DNA from: Liolophura sinensis
Taxonomy: Eukaryota > Mollusca > Polyplacophora > Chitonida > Chitonidae
DNA length: 64,000 nt
NCBI RefSeq assembly: GCF_032854445.1
Contig: NC_088300.1
Span: 47,671,682-47,735,681 of the forward strand
Direction: 5' to 3'
Shown here piece by piece: positions 1 to 10,600 of this stretch. Position 1 is the stretch's first letter. Every line of letters begins with the position of its first letter. Position numbers and translations under genes: made by a program. Below the pieces are notes generated by a model. The model saw nothing but the letters and a program-made list of their open reading frames with translations. It was not told the DNA's origin and made no database searches.

Positions 1-521
1 CAACAAAGCTCCACTCTATCTTAGGGACACAATAATGCGGCTTTAGCAAATTATTATTTCCCGTTTCACAAAAACAGATGCATCACGTTATAGGCGACAG
101 ACAAAATGCTTTTATACTTTCACGCCACATGTTTTTTCTTTTGTTACTGTTACTGATCGCTTCTTAAATCTCGCTTTATTTTCCACACGTACAATTATGC
201 ACTCTTGACACAGGACACAAAGTCAACTCATGTACACTGATCAGTCCTCCTCATTATGTGGGGAAATACTTGCAATAGGGATGTCTGTACACTTCCATCA
301 GACTTCTACCGGCAGGTCCATAGGGAAGGTGATTAAATACCTTAGGCTTTTAATAGGCTTTCCAATAAGACTACACATATCAACGCTGCACGTCGGCATG
401 CCGCGCAGCGTGAAAATTCGTGAGTAACTTGCCAATGGTTGGTGGTTTCCTCCACCTATAAAGTGATGTTTAGTTCTTAAGTATGACGCTAAACAACAAT
501 GAAATAGATTTATTCTCTTCT
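1..521. other. Non-coding, nothing recognised
   Basis: AT-rich DNA without a credible exon. A short stretch at about 440-470 resembles the middle of the main SINE (GGTTTCCTCCACC followed by a TATAA-like run), too short to call securely. Confidence 0.4.
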
Positions 522-1345
522 GTAGGATGTCAACATGAGGGATTGTCAGGATTCAGATGTCCTGAATGTCAACATGAGGGATTGTTAGACTTCAGGTGTC
601 CTGAATGTCAACATGAAGGATTGTCAGATTTCAGGTGTCCTGAATGCCAACATGAGGGATTGTCAGTCTTCAGGTGTCCTGAATATTAACATGCTCGGTT
701 GTCAGACTTCAGATGTCCTGAATGTCCACATGAGGGATTGTCAGACTTCAGATGTCCTGAATGTCAGCATGCTGGATTGTCAGACTTCACAAGCTCTGTA
801 TGTTAACATGAGGGAAAATGCGGGATTGTCAGACTTAGGTGTTCTGAATGTCAACATGCGGGATTGTCAGATGTAGGTGTCCTAAATGTCAACATGCTGG
901 ATTGTTTCACTTCAGATGTCCTCAATGGGGGGAGGAGGACTGATATGGGGGGTTGTCAGACTTCAGGTGTCTTGAATGTCAACATGAGGAATTGTCAGAC
1001 TTCAGGTGTCCTGAATGTCAACATGCTGGATTGTCAGACTTCAGGTGTCCTGAATGTCAACATGCTGGATTTTAAGATTTCGCAAGCTCTGGATGTCAAC
1101 ATGAGGGATTGTCAGACTTCAGATGTCCTGAATGTCAACATGCTGGATTGTCAGACTTCAGGTGTCCTGAATGTCAACATGCTGGATTTTAAGATTTCGC
1201 AAGCTCTGAATGTCAACATGCGAGGTTGTCAGACTTCAGGTGTCCTGAATATCAACGTGTGGGGGTTGTCAGACTTCAAGTGCCCTGAATGCCAACATGT
1301 GCTTCAGATGTCTTGAATGTCAATGTCTGAATGTCTGTATGCCTG
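522..1345. repeat. 39-bp minisatellite, about 20 copies
   Basis: Tandem units with core CATGAGGGATTGTCAGACTT followed by CAGGTGTCCTGAATGTCAA. The motif AACATG recurs every 39 bases (532, 571, 610). Units diverge by substitutions and small indels, and some carry a variant ending in TTTCGCAAGCTCT. Because 39 is a multiple of 3, several frames stay open and translate to 13-residue repeats. I see no splice or start context that makes this a protein. Confidence 0.9.
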
Positions 1346-2207
1346 AATACAACGTTACACACCAAATAAACAAATAAATAAATATTTTAACGTTTAAACT
1401 TCCATGCATTTCATTTCTAATTAATAATCACCTACCCGTAATCACGTCAGATTGATCTAGTTTCGCAAAAACAAATTCATTTCAATTCTTCGGTTTTAAT
1501 CAAATGAAACTAGGTGCTGACCTCCTGTTTTTAGGAATGCAGGCATATGAAGGTAGGTTCAGAAAAGTGAACTATCACAAAGATGAGAGAGAAAATTTGT
1601 CGACAAAGTTCAAAATTGCGTGATAGTTTTTTTTAAGGTCATGACACGAACAGCTTTTATCTGCTTTTGCGCCTGAACTCGTCATTTATGCATAACCTAC
1701 AGCTGTCTCCACAATATTGATCTCAAGTGTAGTCTGTTAACATAACGTATATTGAAAACGGATATACAGAGTCCAGATAATCATAGAGAGGGTTTGCCTT
1801 AGGTTGGTGAAGTAAGCACAGCATTCCAACCACAAAGACAGGTCTTTATACTTCAAGATGCAGCTGCCGAAGCTGTAGACATGAATCTGATGTTTCTGTT
1901 AACATTTGATGCGCATGCATCATGCATACTGCTTCGCACAGGCCGTAAAAGTCAAGGTTGTCTCGTACATGTTGGCAGTGATGCAAATCGAACGTAAAGA
2001 GTGGCACATGTGGTGCAAAGCGTACGCTGGGAATATTTATCAGTTTTTCTTTGGGGACTAAATTGGTGATTGTCACCACGAGTGTAAATCTTGCTTGTTT
2101 GGTAAACTTTAAAGTAATAGAAAGCTAACATATGAAGTAAGGTTCATCATTCAAAAAAACTATGTGTAAAAATACTTTCATTTATTTTTCCAGATTTTTT
2201 TGAAGAG
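1346..2207. other. Non-coding, nothing recognised
   Basis: AT-rich DNA. A 77-codon open frame on the minus strand (1846-2079) has no recognisable domain or splice context. Confidence 0.4.
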
Positions 2208-2463
2208 TGTTGAAAGGCACTCAAATATTTGAATACTATGGTGAGTTTTAATAGCTATTCTGGCGGTATCTAGGAACTCTGACGTCACATCACCTTTTGG
2301 GAACATTATTTCAGTAATGTTTTATTCATGGGTAAAAAGAGTCATTCCAAATCTAAGTGTCGTGACTAGAGTTGAAAAAACTTTCTGTGACGTCAGAGTT
2401 CCCAAACCCTGATAACATGGTCAATAAAGCCCACCTTAGAATCAAATGTTTGAACACCTTTAA
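2208..2463. mobile_element. MITE-like palindromic element
   Basis: The two ends are inverted copies. GGAACTCTGACGTCACA (about 2274) is matched exactly by TGTGACGTCAGAGTTCC (about 2386). The symmetry continues outward with mismatches for about 75 bases per arm, to TTGAAAGGCACTCAAATATT on the left and CAAATGTTTGAACACCTTTA on the right. The centre is about 95 bases with no coding potential. This is the shape of a non-autonomous DNA transposon. I could not fix a target-site duplication. Confidence 0.6.
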
Positions 2464-2889
2464 GCCTTTGCACAAAATTCCACTGTATCGGATAATAAAT
2501 GTCTTCGTTTAATTGACATATCAGGGGTTTTCATTTTAATAAGCCTTAAAAACTGATAGCACACATATCTTTATATTTTATTGTACGTTTACAAGAGAAT
2601 TCCTAGGATGGATATATATTTTGCCGTTTGACCAGTGCCCAGTTGCAACATCATGTAAACACAATAGCCACTGAAGAGTTCTTCGGTGTGAAAGAAAGCC
2701 TAAATAATTAATGATTGCTAGGTATTCAAACTAGATATTTTCACTGACTAAGACATATAATTCATTTGATAAGTGTTCAGATTTAATTACAAAGAAATTA
2801 CAAAGATTATAACCTGTTTAATCAGTGTATGACCGGAAGGGTTTCTGAGAAACGTAATAATGACTTTAAATCCACCAATCTACGTCGTC
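2464..2889. other. Non-coding, nothing recognised
   Basis: AT-rich DNA with no exon-like frame or repeat that I can identify. Confidence 0.35.
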
Positions 2890-3465
2890 AGTTTTAGTGT
2901 TTTCATCTCGGTCAGGAGGTAGGTCTGTCAGGTACCTGGCCAGGTTTAGGGGTTTCATCCCGGTCAGGAGGTAAGTCTGTCAAGTACCGGCGAGGTACAG
3001 TGTTTTCATCCCGGTCAGGAAGTACGTATGTCAGGTACCCGGAGAGGTATAGTTGTTTCATCTCGGTCAGGAGGCACTTCTGCCAGGTACACCGTGAGGT
3101 ATGGTGGTTTCATCCCAGTCAGGAAGTCAGGCACCCGGTGTGGTTTCATCTCGGTCGGGAGATACTTCTTTCATGTACCCACCAAAGTATAGTGATTTCA
3201 TCTCGGTCATCAGGTACACCTGTCCTGTACCGGCGAGGTATGGTGGTTTCATCTCGGTCAAGAGGTACATCTGTCCGGTACTCAGCACGGTACAATGGTC
3301 AGGAAGTACGAGACAAAGTATAGAGGTACTTCGGCCATGTACTCTGCAAGGTACAGTGGTTTTATCTCGGTCAGGAGGCACTTGAAGGTTACACCCGGCA
3401 AGGTATACTGGTTTCGTGTCGGCCAGGTACCATATAGTGGTTTCTTTGATCCATAAAGGTGTCGA
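2890..3465. repeat. About 52-bp minisatellite, about 10 copies
   Basis: Units contain TTTCATCTCGGTCAGGAGGT followed by ACATCTGTCAGGTACC and a GGCGAGGTATAGTGG-like part. TCATCCCGG/TCATCTCGG recurs at 2903, 2955, 3006, 3058 and 3111. Open frames here on both strands are products of the repeat. Confidence 0.85.
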
Positions 3466-3469
3466 CAAT

Positions 3470-3575
3470 GGGGGCCTCCGTGGCCGACCGAGGTGGTTAG
3501 CGTGAGTTTCCCCCGGACTCACGCTTTCCTCCCTTCATAACGCTGGCCGACGCGGTATAAGTGATATATTCTTAT
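3470..3575 (+). mobile_element. SINE family 1, degenerate and internally deleted
   Basis: Head GGGGGCCTCCGTGGCCGACC, then a jump to the CCCCCGGACT..CCTCCCTTCATAACGCTGGCCG core and a tail GGTATAAGTGATATATTC. Most of the tRNA-like head after box A is missing. Confidence 0.7.
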
Positions 3576-3911
3576 CGAAATATTTCATTTTCACAGAATG
3601 GACCTTGAACTGTATTAAACAAGTATTTGGATGTGACAACATGGATACCCTATTGGTTCCAAAAGACTGCTGTAGAATGCGATACTCTTTCATCTGATAT
3701 ATACTTAATTATAGTGTTTGGTTTTCCTTTAAGTATTCGGAAGTGCGCGATTTAAAGAAAGCAACAGATAAGCGTTGTGGTCTCTAAGCGGGCATTATCA
3801 TAGTGGGATACAGGTGAGAACTGACACTAAACATGGACGAACCTGGCAATGATCAACTGAAAGTGTGGCATATTTGGCGTATATTCAATATATTAGATCG
3901 TTGAATTAAAA

Positions 3912-4030
3912 TGGACCAACTATGAGTTGATCTGGTTGGGTCTTTAAATATGGACATTTGTCATGTACCGGTACATGACCAACTATAAGTTGATTTTTTG
4001 GGTCTTTAAATAAGGACATTTGTCATGTAA
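3912..4030. repeat. 63-bp direct duplication with palindromic junction
   Basis: The stretch GACCAACTATGAGTTGAT..GGGTCTTTAAATA..GGACATTTGTCATGTA occurs twice, offset by 63 bases (3915 and 3978). The junction GTCATGTACCGGTACATGAC (3960-3979) is a perfect 20-bp palindrome. Confidence 0.75.
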
Positions 4031-4456
4031 ACGCACCTGGGGAAGTATTCCGGTGCATGCATAATTTACTCTGGTTTCCTCAACTCATAATCCCGACAGA
4101 AATCTTATATATTTGCGTAAATTCTTGAATACGCTTTTAAACATCAGTCAAATGAATAAATAAAAATAAACAATTTGGCAGTGGATTGAGACTTGCTTAT
4201 ATTAGACCGTGAGAATAAGAAACAGAAGATAAAAAATAACACAAAAACATGCACAGACAATAGTACCAAGATCAAGTCAACCCTCTGCCATTCACCTGTA
4301 AACAACTTTGTGAAAATTAGTATTCTGCCGAATCCTGAAATTCTTCCACATAGTAAAACTTGGTTAATTCCCCTGTTCTATGCTGAAATGCGAGTTCAAA
4401 GGAAGGTTAAAGATATAAAATTGTGGTATACAGCAATTCACCGTTGAAATTTATCT

Positions 4457-4638
4457 TCACCACAAGAAACGATTGTCATTTAAAAGTTTGGCAAGTCTTT
4501 TGTTCCATGGTGAGTAAAACTTCTCCAGCAAGGCCCTTGTTTCTGGTAGCATTTCGCCGAGATTCCTGTTCTTCTTGGATCGCCTATTGGCATGTGGTTG
4601 CTTTGCAATGTTGTGTAGTTTTGACTCCTCTGGGATAA
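4457..4638 (-). CDS. CHST15-like: Sulfotransferase exon 7: C-terminus and stop
   Basis: Acceptor TTGTTACAG/TTATCC completes the split codon from exon 6 (FLDLVIPEES). It continues to NLGEMLPETRALLEKFYSPW, then NKRLAKLLNDNRFLW and TGA. MLPETRxLLxxFYxPxN is the conserved C-terminal signature of the family. It lies 7 kb from exon 6. Confidence 0.92.
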
Positions 4639-7600
4639 CTGTAACAATGAGGAAAGGTGTTGACTAAGTTTCATGTCATAATATACTATCGCCTGAAACA
4701 TAAAATTAACAAATAAGTAGCATTAATAACGTAGGTAGATTTGTGTAGTGCTTTAGAATATGAGATCCAGCTGAACTGTTGGTGGCGGACGAGCGGACAG
4801 ATCATACTTCAGACTAATATTCAACAAAGACGCGTGATGGTAAAGTACGTTAACATTTAGGCCCGATGTGGCCATTGGCGTTTTCTTACTTTCGACCTTA
4901 CAAGGGCAAAGGTTGAAAACGTGAATGGGCTAGGTCGAAATCTTGGAATTGCAAAATCCAGATAAGACAGGGCGAAAACCCAAATGCACAAATTTGGTAC
5001 AGGCGTTATTATACACTGTTGGGTCAGTAAACTTTGACAGTTGCCGAATAGTTTACTTCATTGAAAACTTAACGTTTCTGATTGTAGAACCACTTAAATC
5101 GCTTTACAATATTCAGATCATGTCAACAGAAACAGTTGTGTTTCTTATTCCTCGTAATCAAGATATCTTGTAATTCTCTCTTTGCTGTGGTCAGTAGTAA
5201 CACAATGTCATAAGCATACAAAAAGGCCTACAGCTTCAGGTATAACTTACATTAATGCGGGTACAGTTCTTCGCATTTAAAATGTTTACATGTCACTAAG
5301 AAATACAGAAAACAATAAGAGGTAGTGGTTGGTTGGAGGGGGTACAACTGATATTCTAGCACCTTTTGAACACCGATTTCACCCAGTCACCTAGAACATA
5401 TCTTGCGTCTTTCCAACACCATTATTGGTTGACGGCTGATATACGAATATCTGTTTCGACTCATAGATTCAGTTGGGCACTGTTTACACATAAGACATAA
5501 TCCGATCGGTGGTTATGGGTTTGTACACATGATTTGATTTCACTGTTCATAGCCACGATCACATTAGCTGACTTTCCTTCTATATCATCTTTATTGGATT
5601 TGGACTATACACCGGTTGTTGATAATGGCTGTAAGAATTTGACTAATACAACGTAAAAGAATGACTGGGCTATAATTGCTTTGGTCCCTTCGGTTGACTA
5701 CCATTTCGGTTGAAAAATTTTTAAGTCATATGCCGAAGATATCAGATATAATATCTATCCAGTCACATTATACTGACATCGTGATAACCGATCTTGATTC
5801 CTTGCTCTAAGGACGAGTGCAAACATTTTGCTTGTAGATTGGCTTAGTTATCCCAAAACACCAGATCCTCTGGGAGGACAATGGAATAATGCAGGTATAT
5901 TTCCTTCATGCATGGAAAAGTGGACTTAATACATTCGTTGGTGCCACTTGACTTGTTATTTTCGAGTTTTTCTGTACCCATCATTATAGTAATTTGCTGT
6001 TTCAGTGAAGACCGGAAATCTGAACAGCAGAAACCGGGAGGCGAAAAAGGCATAGTGACGGTCTTTCGCCTTTTCAGGCAAAAGAGAGAAGTTAAATTGG
6101 CATTTTATACTTGAAAAAAAGGTCGAAACTCGAAAGTACCAAGCTTTACCAACTTCGCACTTGCTGCTTTTCGCCTCGTGTTTTCGGCCTTCGCCCTTTC
6201 GTGTTTTCGCCTTTTTGGTCTTATATTTGTAAGTTCGAAACCATGGAAGGCGAACACGGCCAAAAATACATCTCCCAAATGAAATTACCATGTCCCAAAG
6301 CAAACAAGCAACACAAATGAAAATGAAGCATCTCCCGAATGGAAGAAGCATCTTCCAAACCAAATGAGCATCTCCCAAACCAAACAAGCATCTCCCAAAC
6401 CGAATAAGCATCTGCAGGCAAACCAAATAAGCATCTCCCAAACTGAACAAACATCTCCCAAACCAAACAAACATCTCCCAAACCGAATAAGCATCTCCCA
6501 AACCGAATAAGCATCTCCCAAACCAAACAAGCATCTCCCAAACCGAATAAGCATCTGCAGGCAAACCAAATAAACATCTCCCAAACCAAACAAACATCTC
6601 CAAAAACGAAAAAGCATCTCAGAAACCGAATAAGCATCTCCCAAACCGAATAAGCATCTCCCAAACCGAATAAGCATCTGCAGGCAAACCAAATAAACAT
6701 CTCCCAAACCAAACAAACATCTCCAAAAACGAAAAAGCATCTCAGAAACCGAATAAGCATCTCCCAAACCGAATAGGCATCTTCCAAACCTTTGATTCTC
6801 CGAGCACAGGAGGTAATTCGGCAAGATTTAGGACACGATAGTGTGCAAACACCTATCGTGTCGGCACATGGAAAACGTATACGCTTTAACGCATCATTTG
6901 GAAGCGTCTCCATTTCGGCCCTAAATTCAGTCAGCTAACCTTGGTGGAGAGTTAAGGCGTTCATTGGGTGTTTCCCATGGACCAGCCGTCAATAAAGAAG
7001 CCGCCAACAAAAAAATGGCGTCTGTTCGTCTTTCACACCTTTGCGGGTAACAGGACTAAATCCCGGATAACAACCCTGGGTTGAACCTGTAAATCGGTTC
7101 TGTAAATGTAACAGCCCTTTCTCGGTTGGCGCCACAACATCAGTTCAAGTCAGAGAACAAGCCCGCTGTCAACCGAAAGTTGACAATAGTTTACAAAGTT
7201 TACAAAGAAAGGTCCGGATAAAGTAAACGAAGCAATTTTTGCCAGTAAACAGAGGGAGTTTTTTGAGTATTTAAACAGGGGAGATAATTAACAGGACTGG
7301 GTAAATGAGTTCAGTAATCAAACATTGTCATCTTCAGCAGATGCTCTTGGGAAGTAATGTATACCGAAATGTCTTTAATTATAAATATGGCACTATCATT
7401 AAACTGCGTAAAAGCAGCTGACTCAATTAATTAAATTCAAATGTTTGCTTGTCCATACCATTTTAATTTTAACAGGAGTTCTACAATGGGTTGGGGCATG
7501 AGATATGGTTCGGTTCTTTCTACATTTTATTTGTGATAGCTGTATACCATTAGATCTGACTCATAGCGAAGGATTGTTTTTTTTTATTGTTTTTCATTTA

Positions 7601-10600
7601 TATATGTTTTTATACTGATACTGACATACTGATAACACTAATGTTGGTCTTATTTATTTTTAACAGTTAGCGGAGATGATGTATTACATCGTTCAGTATA
7701 GCTAGCCTTGGATTCCCCCTTCGACATGACAATAATAAAACTGTGCGTGGTGATCTATAATATGCAGACATAGACAAACAAACTAATGTTATTATAAAGT
7801 ATACTTATCAAAACTGATATCAAATTGTACAATGCAATCCTGGGTCGAGTCACACCTAAGACCTTAAAAGAGAAAGTTGTAATGTCCTCGCTTGGTGCTC
7901 AGCATTAATGCGATAGTGCAACGACTGGTTGACCCGTATCAGCATAATGGCTCGGGCGGGGCAGATTACTTCCCTTTGGTGAGTCGTCTCAGTGAAGCAA
8001 CACTAGATAAAAGAGCGGTGGAAATCCGCCCTGCAACAAGGATGCACATTACGTGCACTCTAAAAAGCCAGTTTATGATGGCCTCCTCTCCGGCCGTACG
8101 TAGGAAGGTCTGACGGCAACCTGCGGATGGTCGGGGGTTTCCGCAGGGCTATGTCAGGTTTCCTCCCACCGTAATACTGGTCGCGGTCGTATAAGTGAAA
8201 TATTCTTGGGTACGGGGTAAAACACCAATCAAATAAATAAATAAATCGCGTATATAAACCGGGATATATATAGAAGAAGTTTTTATTAAAAAGGAAAAGA
8301 TCATTAGGAGGCAACAGACATACATGCGCCTATCAGACTGTCCCTGCCTCAGTATGCAATTGTGTCCAATTCTTTGTACTGTTGATGTCGATTGGTACTT
8401 CTGAATTCCAAACAATATTATGGGAGCACTGTTACCCAGGCCACGTGTTTATAGTGTGTGCGCTGTAAATTCGTAGTCAGTGGTGTATACTGTCTTTGAT
8501 TTCATTAAAACCTCAGATACGCCACAACAATTTACTTACTAGATTGTATTTTTTGCCTCTATGCAAGTATAGGTTAGCTCACGAATGACGAGGACTGCAC
8601 AACACTGCATTGAGGCGAAGCCGAGAGAAAAGAATACGGTATGTGTTAAAATACAACACTACCGTTTGGATGCATACTAAACATCTAACCCCTAACTTAT
8701 CAAATTGTACTGATTTAAATTCTACTGAAAAAAATGTTCATCAGGCGAAGAGCGTTCACCAACAAACTATCCGTGTGCTTGGTGGAGGGGTCGCTCATTA
8801 TACAAAAAAGCATGCAACATCTATCATTGTTGAAGAACGAGAGAGTGATGCTCGTTCCACGAAAGTTGCTTCTTCCACTTAGCCTTCTTCAGCAGATGCT
8901 TATTTGGTTTAAGGAATGCTTGTTTGTCACACCTTTGTTCGGTTTGGGAGATGCTTGTTTGGTTTGAGGGGTGAGTGAGTGCTTGGGTTTTAACGTCGTA
9001 CTTTGAACAATTTTTCGTTGTATGACGTAATGTGCATCCTTGTTGCTGGATGGATTTCCACCGCTCTTTTATCTAGTTTTGCTTCACTGAGACGATTTAC
9101 CGAAGGCAAGTAAGGCGCACCGCTCGATTATACTGATACGGATCAACCAGTCATTGCACTATCGCCTTAATGTTGAACGCCAAGCGAGGACGTTACAACT
9201 TCCTCATTTAAGGTCTTAGGTGGGATCTGACCCAGGATTGACCCTTGATCTACCGCCCACGAAGCTGACGCTCTACCAACTGAGCTATCGGGGCCGGTTT
9301 GTTTGGTTTGAGTAATACCTATTCGGTTTGGGTGATGCTTGTTTGGTTTGTGAAATGTTTGTTTGGTTTCGGAGATGCTCATTTAATTGGGAAATGTATT
9401 TTTGGTATTCGCCTTCCATACGAAACTAAGAAAACGCGAAAGGCCGCATCCGACTTCAGTACGTTAAATTGTTTTCTAGCTATATAATTGAGTTTTTGGG
9501 TCTCCGCACCTACAACACTGGTGCAGGTTAGCCTTCATGTATGCATGCTACAATCGTCGGATGAGTTTCGGCAGCTGTTGTTGTAACTGATAGGAGGTCT
9601 CATACTTACAGTCTTTTCCGCACAGTTACATAACTGAGGAAAATTTATGACACCATTCATCCCATACACTCTTAAATTATGAGTGTCAATGTCCTTCGAT
9701 TTTCTTTATAATTTAGATTCGCAATATATTGCACAAAGCCTTATGAAATAAATCGCCTTTAAAGTACGGGTGTCCTTGAATGATAGAAATGTTGTTCAAA
9801 TTCTGGATACAAGTCTAGGCGTTGGAGTAAAGTAATGTTTCGTAAATTTTTTTAGGGTTGCTGGAACCATAAGTCAGAAGTTGTGTGGTGATTCTCCTAA
9901 GGAGTGCAATAAACATACAGGTAGACAGATTGAGGATGGCACGAGGTATACTACGCTCAAAAGCATTGGCCCCCGATTTCAAAAGTATTTTTTTTAAAGC
10001 GGAGGTAGAGGGATAAAAAACATCTAACGTCAGAGATTTATCTTGAAAGAATGAAGCCAAGAATGTACTTAAAGTATAAACGAGGTTCAAAGGCTTCTGT
10101 GAGTCACTAGGGATCATTGTCAAAGACAGACTTTTTGCATCTTTACTTCACAGAGAATTGTATCGAAACAAACAGTTTATTGAGGTCAATTTTCTCTTGA
10201 TTTAGATTTGCTTCTGTTTGATCTCAGCATATTTTGTTATATAACTGACTCTATAAAAAAAAACATCTGTTTTTGGATTTATTTATTATCTTGGGTTGGT
10301 TTTGATTTACTTCTGTTTTCAAATACTTAGGTCTCCATTTGGCTTATTTAATTAAATATTTTCTTATGTTGATATATAGATTTAAATAACAAGTAAAATA
10401 TCAAGCCAGATGGGAACGCCCGGCCTATTAGCCCATTAGGTGGGAGATTTATAATTCACTTAAGAAAAATATTGACTGAGATCTTTTGACCACCATACGA
10501 GCCTATGCGACGCACGAAGGCTAGTTTAGGCTTAGTCTCATCATTGGTGTCCTCGCATGGAACTATTTAATCAGCATTCATCCATAAAATTGTTTCGGTG

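Noticed and set aside
483-1316. Cys-rich repeat protein (HEGLSDFRCPECQ-type) in three frames
   Set aside because: Products of a 39-bp minisatellite. All frames are open because the period is divisible by 3; no signal peptide, splice sites or conserved frame.
6221-6913. Three long minus-strand frames rich in FGLGDA/CLFGL
   Set aside because: Translation of the 20-bp array; the frame changes with every period and the region is intronic to the sulfotransferase gene.
9235-9299. tRNA gene on the minus strand
   Set aside because: Box A and B are present, but the body continues for about 330 bases to a (CTCA)n tail and is flanked by target-site duplications, so it is the head of a SINE. No proper acceptor stem closes.
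9815-10123. 102-codon minus-strand frame as a sulfotransferase exon
   Set aside because: Its peptide does not match the family, and the true next exons (11831-11684 and 4638-4457) join each other in phase without it.
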